Program-made: the position numbers and the translations under genes
Notes under the pieces: generated by a model
What the model was told of the DNA's origin: nothing
Databases searched by the model: none
Seen by the model: the letters and a program-made list of their open reading frames with translations, nothing else
Shown here: positions 1 through 8,775 of the stretch, piece by piece
Layout of the letters: each line of letters begins with the position of its first letter
Numbering within the stretch: the stretch's first letter is position 1
Source: an uncultured Pseudomonadales bacterium
Lineage (GTDB): Bacteria > Pseudomonadota > Gammaproteobacteria > Pseudomonadales > Pseudohongiellaceae
Assembly (NCBI GenBank): GCA_943789485.1
Contig: CALSUH010000028.1
Location: forward strand, 1 to 64,000
DNA: 64,000 nucleotides
Direction: 5' to 3'

Positions 1-1
1 T

Positions 2-745
2 AGGCGTTATCAGCCCAAGTCACTCTCTGCTGGACTACAACCGGCGCTGCTGTTTTTTCATGGTGGTGGACATGTTTTGGGCACACTGGATGGGTACGAC
101 ACACTCGCCCAGCAGTTGGCGCAATTGGGTAATTGCGTAGTGTTGTCGGTCGAATACCGCTTGGCCCCGGAAACGAAATCTGTAGGAATCTATCAAGATG
201 GTTTCGATGTTTATATGTGGCTTATGAACTCAGGTGAAGAGTTAGGTATCGACTCTCGGCGCCTAGCCATTGGTGGCGATAGCGCTGGTGGTAATATATC
301 GATAGCCGTTATGCTGCAATGTAAGCTTCATAAGATTACACAGCCCTATTATCAGGTGCAGATATACCCCGGTATCGATTACCAACTGGGCTTTCCTTCA
401 ATCGATGAATTTGCAGAAGGCTATTTCCTTACCAAAGCAGACAAGCTGTGGTTTCGAAGTCAGTTTCTGGAATCTGAAGCACGTGCCAGTGACCCCATGG
501 TTTCATCGCTGCTGGCAGATCTTTCTGGTCTTCCCCCGGCTTTGGTGATTACCGCAGGGTTCGATCCACTTCGTGATGAAGGTGAAGCCTTCGCGAAACG
601 TCTGTTCGAACACGGTGTCGTTGTTGAGCACGTGTGCTACACAGATATGATTCATGCGTTCGTGTCTTTCGCGGGCGGGATTCCCGCTGGTATGACAGCG
701 TTAGAAAAGATAGGTGGGCAGCTGCAACGAGTGTTCTCTAGCTAG
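2..745 (+). CDS. alpha/beta hydrolase of the hormone-sensitive-lipase family (5' truncated)
   Basis: The frame is open to the left edge of the window, so the N-terminus is missing. The visible 247 residues hold the HSL-family oxyanion-hole motif HGGG (near nt 59-70), the nucleophile elbow GDSAGGN (Ser at about nt 281), the catalytic Asp in DPLRDEGEAF, and the His in MIHAF before the C-terminus. This is the complete triad of a carboxylesterase/lipase acting on short acyl esters. An apparent TTG start at 77 lies inside the fold just after HGGG and is not a real start. The substrate cannot be told. It converges on the Pal gene, with that gene's terminator between them. Confidence 0.9.
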   Translation, partial: RRYQPKSLSAGLQPALLFFHGGGHVLGTLDGYDTLAQQLAQLGNCVVLSVEYRLAPETKSVGIYQDGFDVYMWLMNSGEELGIDSRRLAIGGDSAGGNISIAVMLQCKLHKITQPYYQVQIYPGIDYQLGFPSIDEFAEGYFLTKADKLWFRSQFLESEARASDPMVSSLLADLSGLPPALVITAGFDPLRDEGEAFAKRLFEHGVVVEHVCYTDMIHAFVSFAGGIPAGMTALEKIGGQLQRVFSS

Positions 746-783
746 CAGCAAGTAGGTAGTGATATCTTTTCTTTTATTTTGAC

Positions 784-809
784 AAAAAAAGCCGAACACA
801 GGGTTCGGC
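784..809 (-). terminator. rho-independent terminator of the Pal gene
   Basis: On the minus strand a 7-bp GCCGAAC/GTTCGGC stem with a 5-nt loop (791-809) is followed by seven T residues (790-784). It lies about 75 nt past the Pal stop codon. On the plus strand the hairpin has no T-tract, so it serves the minus-strand gene. Confidence 0.85.
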
Positions 810-884
810 CTACCTTCTAAACTAAAAAATCTAGTTGATACTGTTTATTACGTTCCCCAGTACTGCTGTAGCAATAGTCAACTA

Positions 885-1424
885 CTATGGAGTAACGATT
901 TGCACTCGGCGATTCTGCTGATAGGCGCGATCGTTTGATCCGCGATCGGCAGGTTGTTCCTCACCATAGCTAACAATTTCGATCTGGCTTCGTGAAGCGC
1001 CGTTAACGATGAGGTAGTTTTGAATCCCCTCTGCACGGCGCTCGCCCAGTGCTAGGTTGTATTCTCTAGTGCCACGCTCATCAGCATGACCTTCTAGACG
1101 AATCCGCTTGTTTGAATTCGCGGCGAGGTCCCTGGCGTGAAAAGTCAGGACATCGCGGTCTGCTGAGCGGAACTCAGACACGTCAAATTCGAAGTAGAAG
1201 ACGGTTGTGCTCAGTGCTGCTGCTGCAATCCGTTCTGCGGCTGCGGCGGCACGGGCAGCGGCTTCAGCTGCGAGCTCTTGCGCGCGGCGAGTAGTCGCGT
1301 CAATGCCAGATTCTGTCTCGGCTACGACTTCAGGGGCGGCTTCTTCGCTAGTTGAGCTGCAAGCGGCCAGGCTAAACAAGGTAACAAACAGCAGGGCAAA
1401 TTTGGTTGATTGAGAGAATTTCAT
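885..1424 (-). CDS. pal: peptidoglycan-associated lipoprotein Pal (OmpA-family)
   Basis: The 179-residue protein starts at ATG 1424 behind AGGAG; a longer frame to 1478 has no ribosome site. A lipoprotein signal ending in LAAC-SS places it in the outer membrane as a lipoprotein. An alanine-rich, probably helical stretch (about residues 55-75) precedes the OmpA-like domain. That domain carries the peptidoglycan-binding signature GHADERGTREYN, ALGERRA and SYGEE. Pal tethers the outer membrane to peptidoglycan and works with TolB. Unusually, no tolB, tolA or cpoB flanks it here, so it may be a second Pal-like copy. The family assignment is firm; its status as the Tol partner is inference. Confidence 0.88.
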   Translation of the reverse strand: MKFSQSTKFALLFVTLFSLAACSSTSEEAAPEVVAETESGIDATTRRAQELAAEAAARAAAAAERIAAAALSTTVFYFEFDVSEFRSADRDVLTFHARDLAANSNKRIRLEGHADERGTREYNLALGERRAEGIQNYLIVNGASRSQIEIVSYGEEQPADRGSNDRAYQQNRRVQIVTP

Positions 1425-1790
1425 GTCATCTCCTAAAGAGTATCTAGTGGAAGTCGGTGCTTTTGCTGCTTTTTCCAATTATTGCTTGGAATTACATCAT
1501 CTTAAAAAGAGGGCAAAGAATACCGTAGATGAGGATTTAAAGCCAACGAGTGATTTCGATTTGTTGTTAAATAATTCGAGAGAGCCGTGTTACATCATTC
1601 CAGCTCAGGAAGTCTGTGGAATTCCGAGCAATCGCTCGATTATTGCTTATCAAGAACTGGGAATAATGGTAATCTTTGACCACTTTCAATTCTTACACGC
1701 AAATTCCAGTTAAACACGCCACTCGCTGCGATTAGTCCCTAGGCGGGATTATCGAGGTAGCTTTAGCTCGGAACCTATAGGAGATTTACA
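1425..1790. other. intergenic region, divergent promoters expected
   Basis: This 366-bp spacer separates the divergently transcribed pal and acyl-CoA dehydrogenase genes, so it should hold both promoters. A 96-codon frame across it starts in the pal leader and resembles nothing I recognise, so I do not call it. No RNA gene or clear repeat is visible. Confidence 0.5.
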
Positions 1791-2990
1791 TTGAACGCTG
1801 ATTTTACCGCTGAAGAACTGCAATTCGAGAACGAGGTTCGAGAGTTTTTGCAGAACGATTTTCCAGCCGAGTACCGCGAAAAGGTAGATGCAGGCATTCG
1901 TCTGAGCAAAGATGAGTTAGTGCACTGGCAAAAAATTCTCTATAAGAAAGGCTGGGCGGCGTCCAACTGGCCGGTTGAACATGGAGGCACTGGTTGGAGC
2001 GCAACTGAGAAGCATATCTTTGCGACTGAGATGGGCTTGATCGGAGCACCAGAACCTGTTCCCTTTGGGATGAAGATGGTGGCACCTGTTCTCATGGCCT
2101 ACGGCTCGGATGAACAAAAGCAGAGGTTTCTTCCAGACATCTTACAGAGCAATGTGTGGTGGTGTCAGGGATACTCAGAGCCTAACTCGGGTTCCGATCT
2201 GGCTTCACTGAAGACGTCTGCCGTGAGAGATGGTGACGAATACGTTGTGAATGGCAGCAAGACTTGGAATACCTACGGTCAATATGCAGATTGGATTTTC
2301 TGCTTAGTACGCACGGACACGAGTGTTAAGAAGCAGGAAGGTATTAGTTTCATGCTGATCGATATGAAGACTCCGGGCATCACGCTTAAGCCGATTGTGT
2401 TGTTAGACGGTCACGCGGAAGTTAACGAAGTATTCTTTGATGAAGTTCGAGTGCCTGCTAACAATCTGATTGGTGAAGAGAACAAGGGTTGGACCTATGC
2501 CAAGGTGCTGCTAACCCATGAGCGCACGAATATTTCGGGCGTTCCGCGTGGTAAGCGTCGTCTTGCTGCATTGAAGCGACTAGCAGGCAATACTGACGAT
2601 GGTTTCGGTGGCACGATGCTAGAGAATTCAGCTTTCAAGACGAAGCTCGCCGAAGTTGATATAGAGCTTCAAGCCTTAGAATATTCTGAGCTGCGCACCT
2701 TGGCAGCATTGAGCGTAGGCAAGGCGCCTGGCCCTGAATCTTCGATCTTAAAAATTGTAGGAACAGAACTTGCCCAAGAGATGGACGAGTTGTTTGTCGA
2801 TTTGGCTGGCTACAATTGTCTACCCTTTGTGCCTGAGCAATTTGAGGACGGTTTTCAGGGTGAAGCAGTTGGCCCTGGAAATTCCGCGGCTGCAGCATTG
2901 AGCTACTTTAATAACAGGAAGCTATCGATATTCGGTGGCTCGAATGAAATTCAACGCAACATTATCAGCAAGGCCGTATTGGGTCTTTAA
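1791..2990 (+). CDS. acyl-CoA dehydrogenase, first subunit of a pair
   Basis: This 399-residue flavoprotein of the acyl-CoA dehydrogenase fold starts at TTG 1791 behind TAGGAG. It has the N-terminal helical domain, the FAD/substrate signatures WCQGYSEPNSGSDLASL (about 124-140) and TWNTYGQYADW, and the C-terminal helical bundle ending GGSNEIQRNIISKAVLGL. The position where MCAD-type enzymes carry the catalytic Glu (YEGT) reads FGGS. A second, shorter acyl-CoA dehydrogenase follows after 54 bp. Such adjacent pairs are known to form heteromeric enzymes acting on bulky or side-chain acyl-CoAs such as sterol side chains. Role here: desaturation of an unknown acyl-CoA in a catabolic operon running to 6932. 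Confidence 0.9.
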   Translation: MNADFTAEELQFENEVREFLQNDFPAEYREKVDAGIRLSKDELVHWQKILYKKGWAASNWPVEHGGTGWSATEKHIFATEMGLIGAPEPVPFGMKMVAPVLMAYGSDEQKQRFLPDILQSNVWWCQGYSEPNSGSDLASLKTSAVRDGDEYVVNGSKTWNTYGQYADWIFCLVRTDTSVKKQEGISFMLIDMKTPGITLKPIVLLDGHAEVNEVFFDEVRVPANNLIGEENKGWTYAKVLLTHERTNISGVPRGKRRLAALKRLAGNTDDGFGGTMLENSAFKTKLAEVDIELQALEYSELRTLAALSVGKAPGPESSILKIVGTELAQEMDELFVDLAGYNCLPFVPEQFEDGFQGEAVGPGNSAAAALSYFNNRKLSIFGGSNEIQRNIISKAVLGL

Positions 2991-3044
2991 GTAAATCGAC
3001 GTAGATTTTAAGCTGAAATTGTAGACAGATTTAAAGAGGAATTA

Positions 3045-4181
3045 TTGTGGATTTTTTCGAACACTGAAGAACAACAAATGCTGCAAGAGAGTGTGCAGAA
3101 ATTTGTTTATAAAAGTTATGACTTTGATACACGTAACCAGATTATTGCTAGCGAGAAAGGGTTCAGTCAGGAAAACTGGGATCTTTTCGCCGAGTTAGGT
3201 TGGCTGACAGTTCCCTTCAAGGAAGACGATGGTGGCTTCGGCGGTTCCGCCGTAGACCTGGCAGTTATGATGGAAGAATTCGGTAAGGCGATGTTGGTCG
3301 AGCCCTTCATAGCAACTGCTGTACTTGCAGGTGGAGTGATAAGCGAGCAGGGCAGCGCAGAGCAGAAGGCTGAACTACTCCCTAAGATTATGGAAGGCAG
3401 CTTACAACTGGCCTGCGCCTATGCAGAACAAGGCAGTCGCTTCAATCTCGCAAATATTAAGACATCGGCAGTGGTAGAGGGCGACACTGTCGTACTTAAT
3501 GGCAGCAAGACTGCAGTCTTGAATGGCTCAAACGCCGAAATTTTGCTGGTTGCGGCGCGTGAGTCGGGTGCGGCAACGGATAGCGAGGGGATTTCGGTGT
3601 TTTTGGTAGAAGCGGCGAGCGCTGGCGTTTCGATTCAATCTTTCGCCAATGTTGACGGAAAGAAGTCTGCAGAAATCAGTTTAAAAGATGTTAGTGTGCC
3701 GGTTTCACAGCGGTTGGGAACCTCAGGCTCTGCTTTGCAGGCACTGCAAGATGGCGTTGATCGCGCCACGCTAGCGGTGAGTGCTGAAGCTGTTGGAGCG
3801 ATGGAATCGCTGTTACACAAGACTGTAGAGTACAGTAAGACGCGAAAGCAGTTCGGCACGGCTATCGGTACATTTCAAGCTTTGCAGCATCGCATGGCAG
3901 ATATGTTTATCGAATGCCAATTGGCTCGTTCAATCGTGATCATGGCGGCGATGAAGTTAGACGGTGGCGAAAGCGCGCTGGAAAAAACCAAGTCGGTTTC
4001 TGCTGCGAAGAGCCGTATCGGGAGAGCGATACAGAAAGTTGGTCAGGAAGCTATTCAGATTCATGGCGGTATTGGCATGACGGAGGAGTTAGATGTGGGC
4101 CATCTTTTTAAGTCGGTCACCGCTGCGGAAATCATGTTTGGTAATACCGATTACCACACCCAGCGATTCGCGTCGCTTTAA
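3045..4181 (+). CDS. acyl-CoA dehydrogenase, second subunit of a pair
   Basis: The 378-residue protein starts at TTG 3045 behind AAAGAGGA. It is a diverged acyl-CoA dehydrogenase: the central beta domain is retained (NGSKTAVLNG, LNGS), the RKQFGTAIGTFQALQHR helix motif is clear at about residue 265, and IHGGIGMTEELDVGHLFK lies near the C-terminus. The segment that would hold the MCAD-type catalytic Glu reads MFGNTDYH. This is the pattern of the partner subunit in heteromeric acyl-CoA dehydrogenases, which supplies the FAD site but not the base. It probably pairs with the gene just upstream. Substrate unknown. Confidence 0.88.
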   Translation: MWIFSNTEEQQMLQESVQKFVYKSYDFDTRNQIIASEKGFSQENWDLFAELGWLTVPFKEDDGGFGGSAVDLAVMMEEFGKAMLVEPFIATAVLAGGVISEQGSAEQKAELLPKIMEGSLQLACAYAEQGSRFNLANIKTSAVVEGDTVVLNGSKTAVLNGSNAEILLVAARESGAATDSEGISVFLVEAASAGVSIQSFANVDGKKSAEISLKDVSVPVSQRLGTSGSALQALQDGVDRATLAVSAEAVGAMESLLHKTVEYSKTRKQFGTAIGTFQALQHRMADMFIECQLARSIVIMAAMKLDGGESALEKTKSVSAAKSRIGRAIQKVGQEAIQIHGGIGMTEELDVGHLFKSVTAAEIMFGNTDYHTQRFASL

Positions 4182-4218
4182 GAGAATTTTTCATGATTCT
4201 CTCTACTAATCCCCGTAA

Positions 4219-4944
4219 ATGGGTATCCGCGCCGTGAGCGAACTGATATTAGTTCGCCACGGGCAGGCCTCATTCGGCAAGGCATCTTATGACAAGCTAA
4301 GCGAGAAAGGTGTCGAGCAAGTGAAGATTCTTAGTCGGCACTGGCAGGACGTCGGCGAGCAGTTCGACCATGTCTATAGCGGCACGCTGCTGCGCCAGAA
4401 AGAGACGGCTAACGAGTTACTGTCCTTAGTCAAAGGCGCGCCGACGGCCTCTGTCGAAAATCCGGCCTTCAATGAATATAACGGCGACCCCCTGATGCGG
4501 GTATATCTGCGTGACCATGCAGCAGGCGAGGGCTTCGATACGCCTTTTTCTTGGCCTATAAAAGATGAGCGCCTATTTCAAACTGTGTTCGAAGCTGCCT
4601 GCGCAAAATGGATTCAAGGCGAGTTAGAACCAAGTGCTGAAGAAAACAACTTTGAATATTGGCAAGATTTTCAGAGTCGCGTCTATACCGCTATCGATGA
4701 GATCATGGCCAAGCATGGCAGCGGTTCGCGTGTCTTAATCTCGACCTCTGGCGGCGTCATAGCCATGGTGCTGCAAAGAGTATTGCAATTTCCCGATCAA
4801 GCAGTTATTACGACAAACTGGATGGTGCGCAATAGTTCCGTGAGCCGTGTCAAATATGGACAAGGAAAGGTATCCTTGACCCAATTCAATAGCTTGCCTC
4901 ATCTCGAGCGATCGGGTTTGCAAGAAATGATCACCTATAGATAA
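4219..4944 (+). CDS. histidine-phosphatase superfamily protein (phosphoglycerate-mutase fold)
   Basis: The N-terminal signature LILVRHGQASFG contains the phospho-accepting His of the RHG motif. The region that normally reads SHGG, with the second catalytic His, is instead STSGGVI near residue 175, so that His is replaced by Ser. The protein is 241 residues from ATG 4219. A GTG at 4234, starting MSELILVRHG, is an equally good start, and neither has a strong ribosome site. Its place between acyl-CoA dehydrogenases and a phosphotransferase suggests a role in the same catabolic unit, perhaps dephosphorylating an intermediate. This is inference. Confidence 0.8.
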   Translation: MGIRAVSELILVRHGQASFGKASYDKLSEKGVEQVKILSRHWQDVGEQFDHVYSGTLLRQKETANELLSLVKGAPTASVENPAFNEYNGDPLMRVYLRDHAAGEGFDTPFSWPIKDERLFQTVFEAACAKWIQGELEPSAEENNFEYWQDFQSRVYTAIDEIMAKHGSGSRVLISTSGGVIAMVLQRVLQFPDQAVITTNWMVRNSSVSRVKYGQGKVSLTQFNSLPHLERSGLQEMITYR

Positions 4945-4960
4945 AGCAAAGGAACTCGCT

Positions 4961-6040
4961 TTGACGAATAACGAATTAGTCGATCAAGCCGGCAGCATAC
5001 GTGAGGGTGAGGAGTTAGATCTCGATTGCCTTCGTCAGTACTTGGAGCCTGTGCTTGGCAGTGCAGTGGCAAACTTAGAGGTTAAGCAGTTTCCCGGAGG
5101 ATTTTCCAATCTTACCTACCTGTTGAGTAGCGGGGGAGATAAGTGGGTGCTGCGCAGACCACCTTTCGGGAGCACAGTAAAATCAGCTCATGACATGTCG
5201 AGAGAATTTAAGATTCTATCGGCTCTGCAGAAAGTCTATTCCTACGGACCGGTGCCTATTCATTTCTGTGAGGATCACGAAATCCTTGGCTGCGAGTTCT
5301 ACCTTATGTCCTATATCGAAGGATTGGTAATCCGCAGAGAATATCCGCAAAGCCTAAACCTTAGTCCGGACCAGATTCGTCAACAGCTCTTCAATTTCTT
5401 CGACGTACTAAGCGAGCTACACTCAGTTGATCTTGTTGCTGCCGGGCTCGACACCTTCGGCCGACCCGAAGGCTATGTTAAGCGACAGGTAGAGGGCTGG
5501 TGCAAGCGCTGGGCCGATGCGGTAACGCCGGACACGATTAACTGTGATTCAACCATGCAGTGGTTGCACGACAATATGCCGGCCCAGAGTGGTAAGGCTA
5601 GCGTTATTCATAACGATTATAAGATGGATAATGCGATCTTCTCCGCTGAGAATCCGTTGAACGTGATTGGTGTTCTAGACTGGGAGATGGCTACCGTTGG
5701 TGACCCTCTAATGGACTTAGGTTGTACTCTTGGTTACTGGGTCGAAACAGGGGATCCCGACTTCTTTCGCGAGTATAGAACGATGCCCAGTGATATCGAA
5801 GGTGCGCCTACCCGCACGGAGATAGTCGCGCGCTTCCAAGAAAAGACGGGCATTGCGGTAGATAACTTTCCGTTCTACTTTTGTTTCGGCCTGTTTAGGC
5901 TCGCGGTCATCGGTCAGCAGATTTACTATCGCTATTATCAGGGTCTCACCAAGGACAAACGCTTCGCGATGATGGTTAAGAAAACCCATATCCTGCAGCA
6001 GATGTGTGAGCTGATTATGGCTGGAGAAGTAAAAACGTAA
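4961..6040 (+). CDS. aminoglycoside-phosphotransferase-family kinase (ACAD10/11-type)
   Basis: This 359-residue protein-kinase-like protein starts at TTG 4961 behind AAAGGA. The N-lobe has a FSNLTYLL nucleotide loop and a WVLRRPPFG lysine/arginine strand. The catalytic loop VIHNDYKMDNAIF (Brenner motif, HxDxxxxN) lies at about residue 210, and the metal-binding VLDWEMATVGDPLMDLG at about 235. In bacteria and in animal ACAD10/11 this kinase family is linked to acyl-CoA dehydrogenases that process 4-hydroxy acids through a phosphorylated intermediate. Here it sits directly downstream of a dehydrogenase pair, which fits that chemistry. The substrate is not shown by the sequence. Confidence 0.85.
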   Translation: MTNNELVDQAGSIREGEELDLDCLRQYLEPVLGSAVANLEVKQFPGGFSNLTYLLSSGGDKWVLRRPPFGSTVKSAHDMSREFKILSALQKVYSYGPVPIHFCEDHEILGCEFYLMSYIEGLVIRREYPQSLNLSPDQIRQQLFNFFDVLSELHSVDLVAAGLDTFGRPEGYVKRQVEGWCKRWADAVTPDTINCDSTMQWLHDNMPAQSGKASVIHNDYKMDNAIFSAENPLNVIGVLDWEMATVGDPLMDLGCTLGYWVETGDPDFFREYRTMPSDIEGAPTRTEIVARFQEKTGIAVDNFPFYFCFGLFRLAVIGQQIYYRYYQGLTKDKRFAMMVKKTHILQQMCELIMAGEVKT

Positions 6041-6088
6041 GAACTCTAACTATCGGCGCGTTGTAGAACAGCCCTATATGTAAATTGC

Positions 6089-6157
6089 TAGAATTAAGAA
6101 TCAGAATGACTTTCAATTTTGTAAGTTATTAGAATTAGGAATAAAAATGACTTTCAA
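6089..6157 (+). repeat. duplicated ribosome-site/start segment with an 8-codon leader frame
   Basis: A 28-nt segment at 6089-6116 recurs at 6130-6157 with three mismatches, offset 41 nt. Both copies contain the same ATG and first codons (M-T-F-N). The first copy opens an 8-codon frame (6106-6132) that stops at TAG 14 nt before the SDR start. It is either a leftover of a small tandem duplication or a translated leader. Confidence 0.7.
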
Positions 6158-6932
6158 CATCAACGAACTCTTTTCAGTAACAGGCAAGGTGGCAATAGTC
6201 ACCGGTGGCTCCAGAGGTATCGGATCGATGATCGCTGAGGGCTATGTTGCCAATGGTGTAAAAACCTATATTACTGCTCGTAAAGCCGACGCTTGTGAGG
6301 CAACAGCCAAAGAACTATCGGCGCAGGGAGAGTGCATTGCTATTCCAGCGGATCTATCTACCAAAGAAGGTAGAGACACTTTCGTGAATGAAATTAAAAA
6401 GCGCGAACAGAAGATCGATATACTTGTAAACAATGCAGGTGCTGCGTGGGGCGCTCCCTTCGAAGAATACCCGGACGAAGGCTATGACAAGGTCATGGAC
6501 ATCAATGTAAAGGCGATATTCACACTCACTCGCGACCTAATGCCCTTACTTTGTAAAGATTCAAGCCCTGAGGAACCGAGTAGAGTTATCAACATAGGCT
6601 CTATAGACGGACTTCGTGTTTCATCTATGGACAATTTTGCCTACGGAGCAAGTAAGGCGGCAGTACACTTTCTCACTAAGAATTTGGCGGTACGATTGGC
6701 GCCGAAAGGCCTTACGGTAAATGCAATCGCACCAGGGCCATTTGAGAGTCAGATGATGGATCATACCCTGAGTAAATTCCGAGACAAGATAGAAAAAGAA
6801 AACCCGCTAGGTCGAATAGGTCACCCAACGGATATGGCAGGCCTGGCGCTTTTTTTGGCCTCTAATGCCTCCAAATATATGACGGGGCAGATAATTGCTA
6901 TCGATGGTGGACGCAACTTGGGTTCCCGCTAG
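6147..6932 (+). CDS. short-chain dehydrogenase/reductase (SDR)
   Basis: A classical 261-residue SDR starting at ATG 6147 behind TTAGGA. It has the NAD(P)-binding TGGSRGIG at about residue 20, NNAGAAWG at about 95, the catalytic Ser in NIGSIDG, YGASK (Tyr-Lys) at about 175, and the late APGPFES segment. The C-terminal half is typical of 3-oxoacyl/alcohol oxidoreductases (MTGQIIAIDGG). As last gene of the run from 1791, it probably oxidises or reduces a hydroxy/keto acyl intermediate. Its translation start is duplicated just upstream. Confidence 0.9.
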   Translation: MTFNINELFSVTGKVAIVTGGSRGIGSMIAEGYVANGVKTYITARKADACEATAKELSAQGECIAIPADLSTKEGRDTFVNEIKKREQKIDILVNNAGAAWGAPFEEYPDEGYDKVMDINVKAIFTLTRDLMPLLCKDSSPEEPSRVINIGSIDGLRVSSMDNFAYGASKAAVHFLTKNLAVRLAPKGLTVNAIAPGPFESQMMDHTLSKFRDKIEKENPLGRIGHPTDMAGLALFLASNASKYMTGQIIAIDGGRNLGSR

Positions 6933-7095
6933 CCTCCTTCCTGAATCGATTCCATTCCTGCAGATTCCCGATCTCACGGCATAGTTTAAGTTATTTAACA
7001 TCTGCAGAAGGGCGTTTTGTCGCGAAACCCCTTCATTGTCGTGCACTTCAATGGTACTTTTACCGCTCTTTAGAATTCATCGATAAGAGTAGCCT

Positions 7096-7749
7096 GTGAA
7101 TCCAATTAGCCTTCCTAAAATAGTGGTAATCTGTGTCGCCTTCGTAAGCGGGTTCTGCATCATGACGGTGGAGATGTTGGGTGCGCGAATCATGGCGCCG
7201 TATTTTGGTGGAAGCATTTCCGTTTGGGGTAGCCTCATTACGGTTTTTATGTTGGCGTTATCTGTGGGCTACCTAATCGGTGGCCGTCTCTCGACGCGCA
7301 ACCCCAATCCAAAGACATTCGCGCTCTTTTTTATCGGCGCGGCGATCTCGTCAATCCCTATTATCCTCTTTGCAGATGCGATTATGCGACCGATATTTCT
7401 GGCGATAGAAGATCCTCGTTATGGGTCACTGCTGGCCTCTATCTTTCTATATTTCATTCCTACGAGCATACTTGGGATGATTTCCCCTTATTCGGTGCGT
7501 CTGATGGTGGACTCACAGGAACACAGCGGTCATATGGCGGGCTTATTGTTCTTCGTTTCTACGATCGGCAGTGCCGGCGGAACGCTAGCAACTAGCTTCT
7601 ATTTTGTCTTGTGGTTCGATGTAAATCAGATTCTCTGGGGCGCCGTTGCCGTGTTGCTGCTTGCGGGCTCAGTAATTCTTCTTATCAATTATTTATTGCA
7701 AAAAAGAGCTGCAAACGCTCAGGTTTCGGGCTATGAAAAACAAACTTAA
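7096..7749 (+). CDS. membrane half of a split spermidine-synthase-like protein
   Basis: The protein is 217 residues, starting at GTG 7096, and almost entirely hydrophobic, with about six transmembrane helices. The segment EMLGARIMAPYFGGSISVWG is the hallmark of the membrane domain found at the N-terminus of fused membrane/spermidine-synthase proteins. In relatives this domain is followed in the same chain by a methyltransferase-like domain. Here that domain is a separate gene overlapping by 17 bp in another frame. Its biochemical function is unknown even in the fused family. Confidence 0.82.
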   Translation: MNPISLPKIVVICVAFVSGFCIMTVEMLGARIMAPYFGGSISVWGSLITVFMLALSVGYLIGGRLSTRNPNPKTFALFFIGAAISSIPIILFADAIMRPIFLAIEDPRYGSLLASIFLYFIPTSILGMISPYSVRLMVDSQEHSGHMAGLLFFVSTIGSAGGTLATSFYFVLWFDVNQILWGAVAVLLLAGSVILLINYLLQKRAANAQVSGYEKQT

Positions 7750-8629
7750 GCTACTACTTTCATTCTGTGGATTGATGGCGGTTACGCACATGCCCACAGC
7801 AGCGGAGGTGATTCATGAAGAAAAATCGCTCTATCGCGATATCAATGTTGTGCAAACGGGTGATCGGCGTTGCCTGATATTCAATGTGCATCGAGGCGAT
7901 AGAAATCAAACCTGTGTCGATGTAAATAACCGCGATGAGTTGATATTTAGCTATACCAAAATGAGCTTTGCGGGATTGCTTTTGACGCCACAGCCAAAGG
8001 CCATTCTTGTTGCCGGGCTTGGCGGGGGCACTCTTCCTCTGGCATTCAATGACTTATTTCCCGATGCGCTAATCGATGTGGTTGAGGTCGATCAAGCTGT
8101 GGTGAATGTCGCGAAAGAATTTTTCTTTTTTGAAGAGAATGCGAACATGAGCGTTGCAGTGAACGACGCTAGAGTGTTCGTAAAACGTGCCGGCATTCTT
8201 GGAAAGAAGTACGATTACATAATTCTCGATGCTTTTGGTGGCGACTACATACCCGAACACCTGCTGACTCAAGAGTTCCTTGAGGAAGTTAAACAGATCA
8301 TGACGGACGATGCGGTGTTAGTTGCGAATACATTTTCTACTAGTCGCTTCTATGATCATGAGTCTGTAACTTATCAGCGCGTGTTTGGTGAGTTCTTCAA
8401 CTTTAAGCTGCCCACCAGTGGCAATCGCCTAATAATTACGCAGCTAGATTCGTTGCCACCTCGTGGAAATCTAATTACTCGAGCGCAGTCTCTAGCTCCC
8501 TCATTGGAGAAATATGGCGTGCCGTTGCTCGAATATCCCGCCCGTCTCTCTACACGAGTTGATTGGGATATGAGTCGTCGCGTTCTAACCGATCAATATG
8601 CGCCGGCTAATTTACTGCAAGGTAACTGA
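7733..8629 (+). CDS. spermidine-synthase-like Rossmann protein with signal peptide
   Basis: This 298-residue protein starts at ATG 7733, inside the end of the preceding gene (translational coupling). The first 24 residues form a hydrophobic leader ending in PTAAE, so the product looks exported or anchored on the periplasmic side. The core has the SAM/dcSAM-binding ILVAGLGGGTLPLAF (about 84-98), acidic VEVDQAVV, and DAFGGDYIPEHL (about 165-176), as in the spermine/spermidine synthase superfamily. Export of such a domain is odd because its cofactors are cytosolic. The hydrophobic start may instead replace the fusion linker to the membrane protein next door. Confidence 0.82.
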   Translation: MKNKLKLLLSFCGLMAVTHMPTAAEVIHEEKSLYRDINVVQTGDRRCLIFNVHRGDRNQTCVDVNNRDELIFSYTKMSFAGLLLTPQPKAILVAGLGGGTLPLAFNDLFPDALIDVVEVDQAVVNVAKEFFFFEENANMSVAVNDARVFVKRAGILGKKYDYIILDAFGGDYIPEHLLTQEFLEEVKQIMTDDAVLVANTFSTSRFYDHESVTYQRVFGEFFNFKLPTSGNRLIITQLDSLPPRGNLITRAQSLAPSLEKYGVPLLEYPARLSTRVDWDMSRRVLTDQYAPANLLQGN

Positions 8630-8775
8630 TAAACACAGTTCCATTAGAAATAGCTAAATTATGTAAAATCGAATGATCCTAAAATGCACGTCAAGCAGGT
8701 GTAGAATATTGAGCAATAGAGATTCTAGCGTGTGTTATTGCTGACATCGAAACAGGGGTTTGAGATTTTTGCTGA

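Noticed and set aside
1423-1713. Small plus-strand ORF of 96 codons
   Set aside because: It starts inside the pal leader, has no recognisable domain and fills a divergent promoter region.
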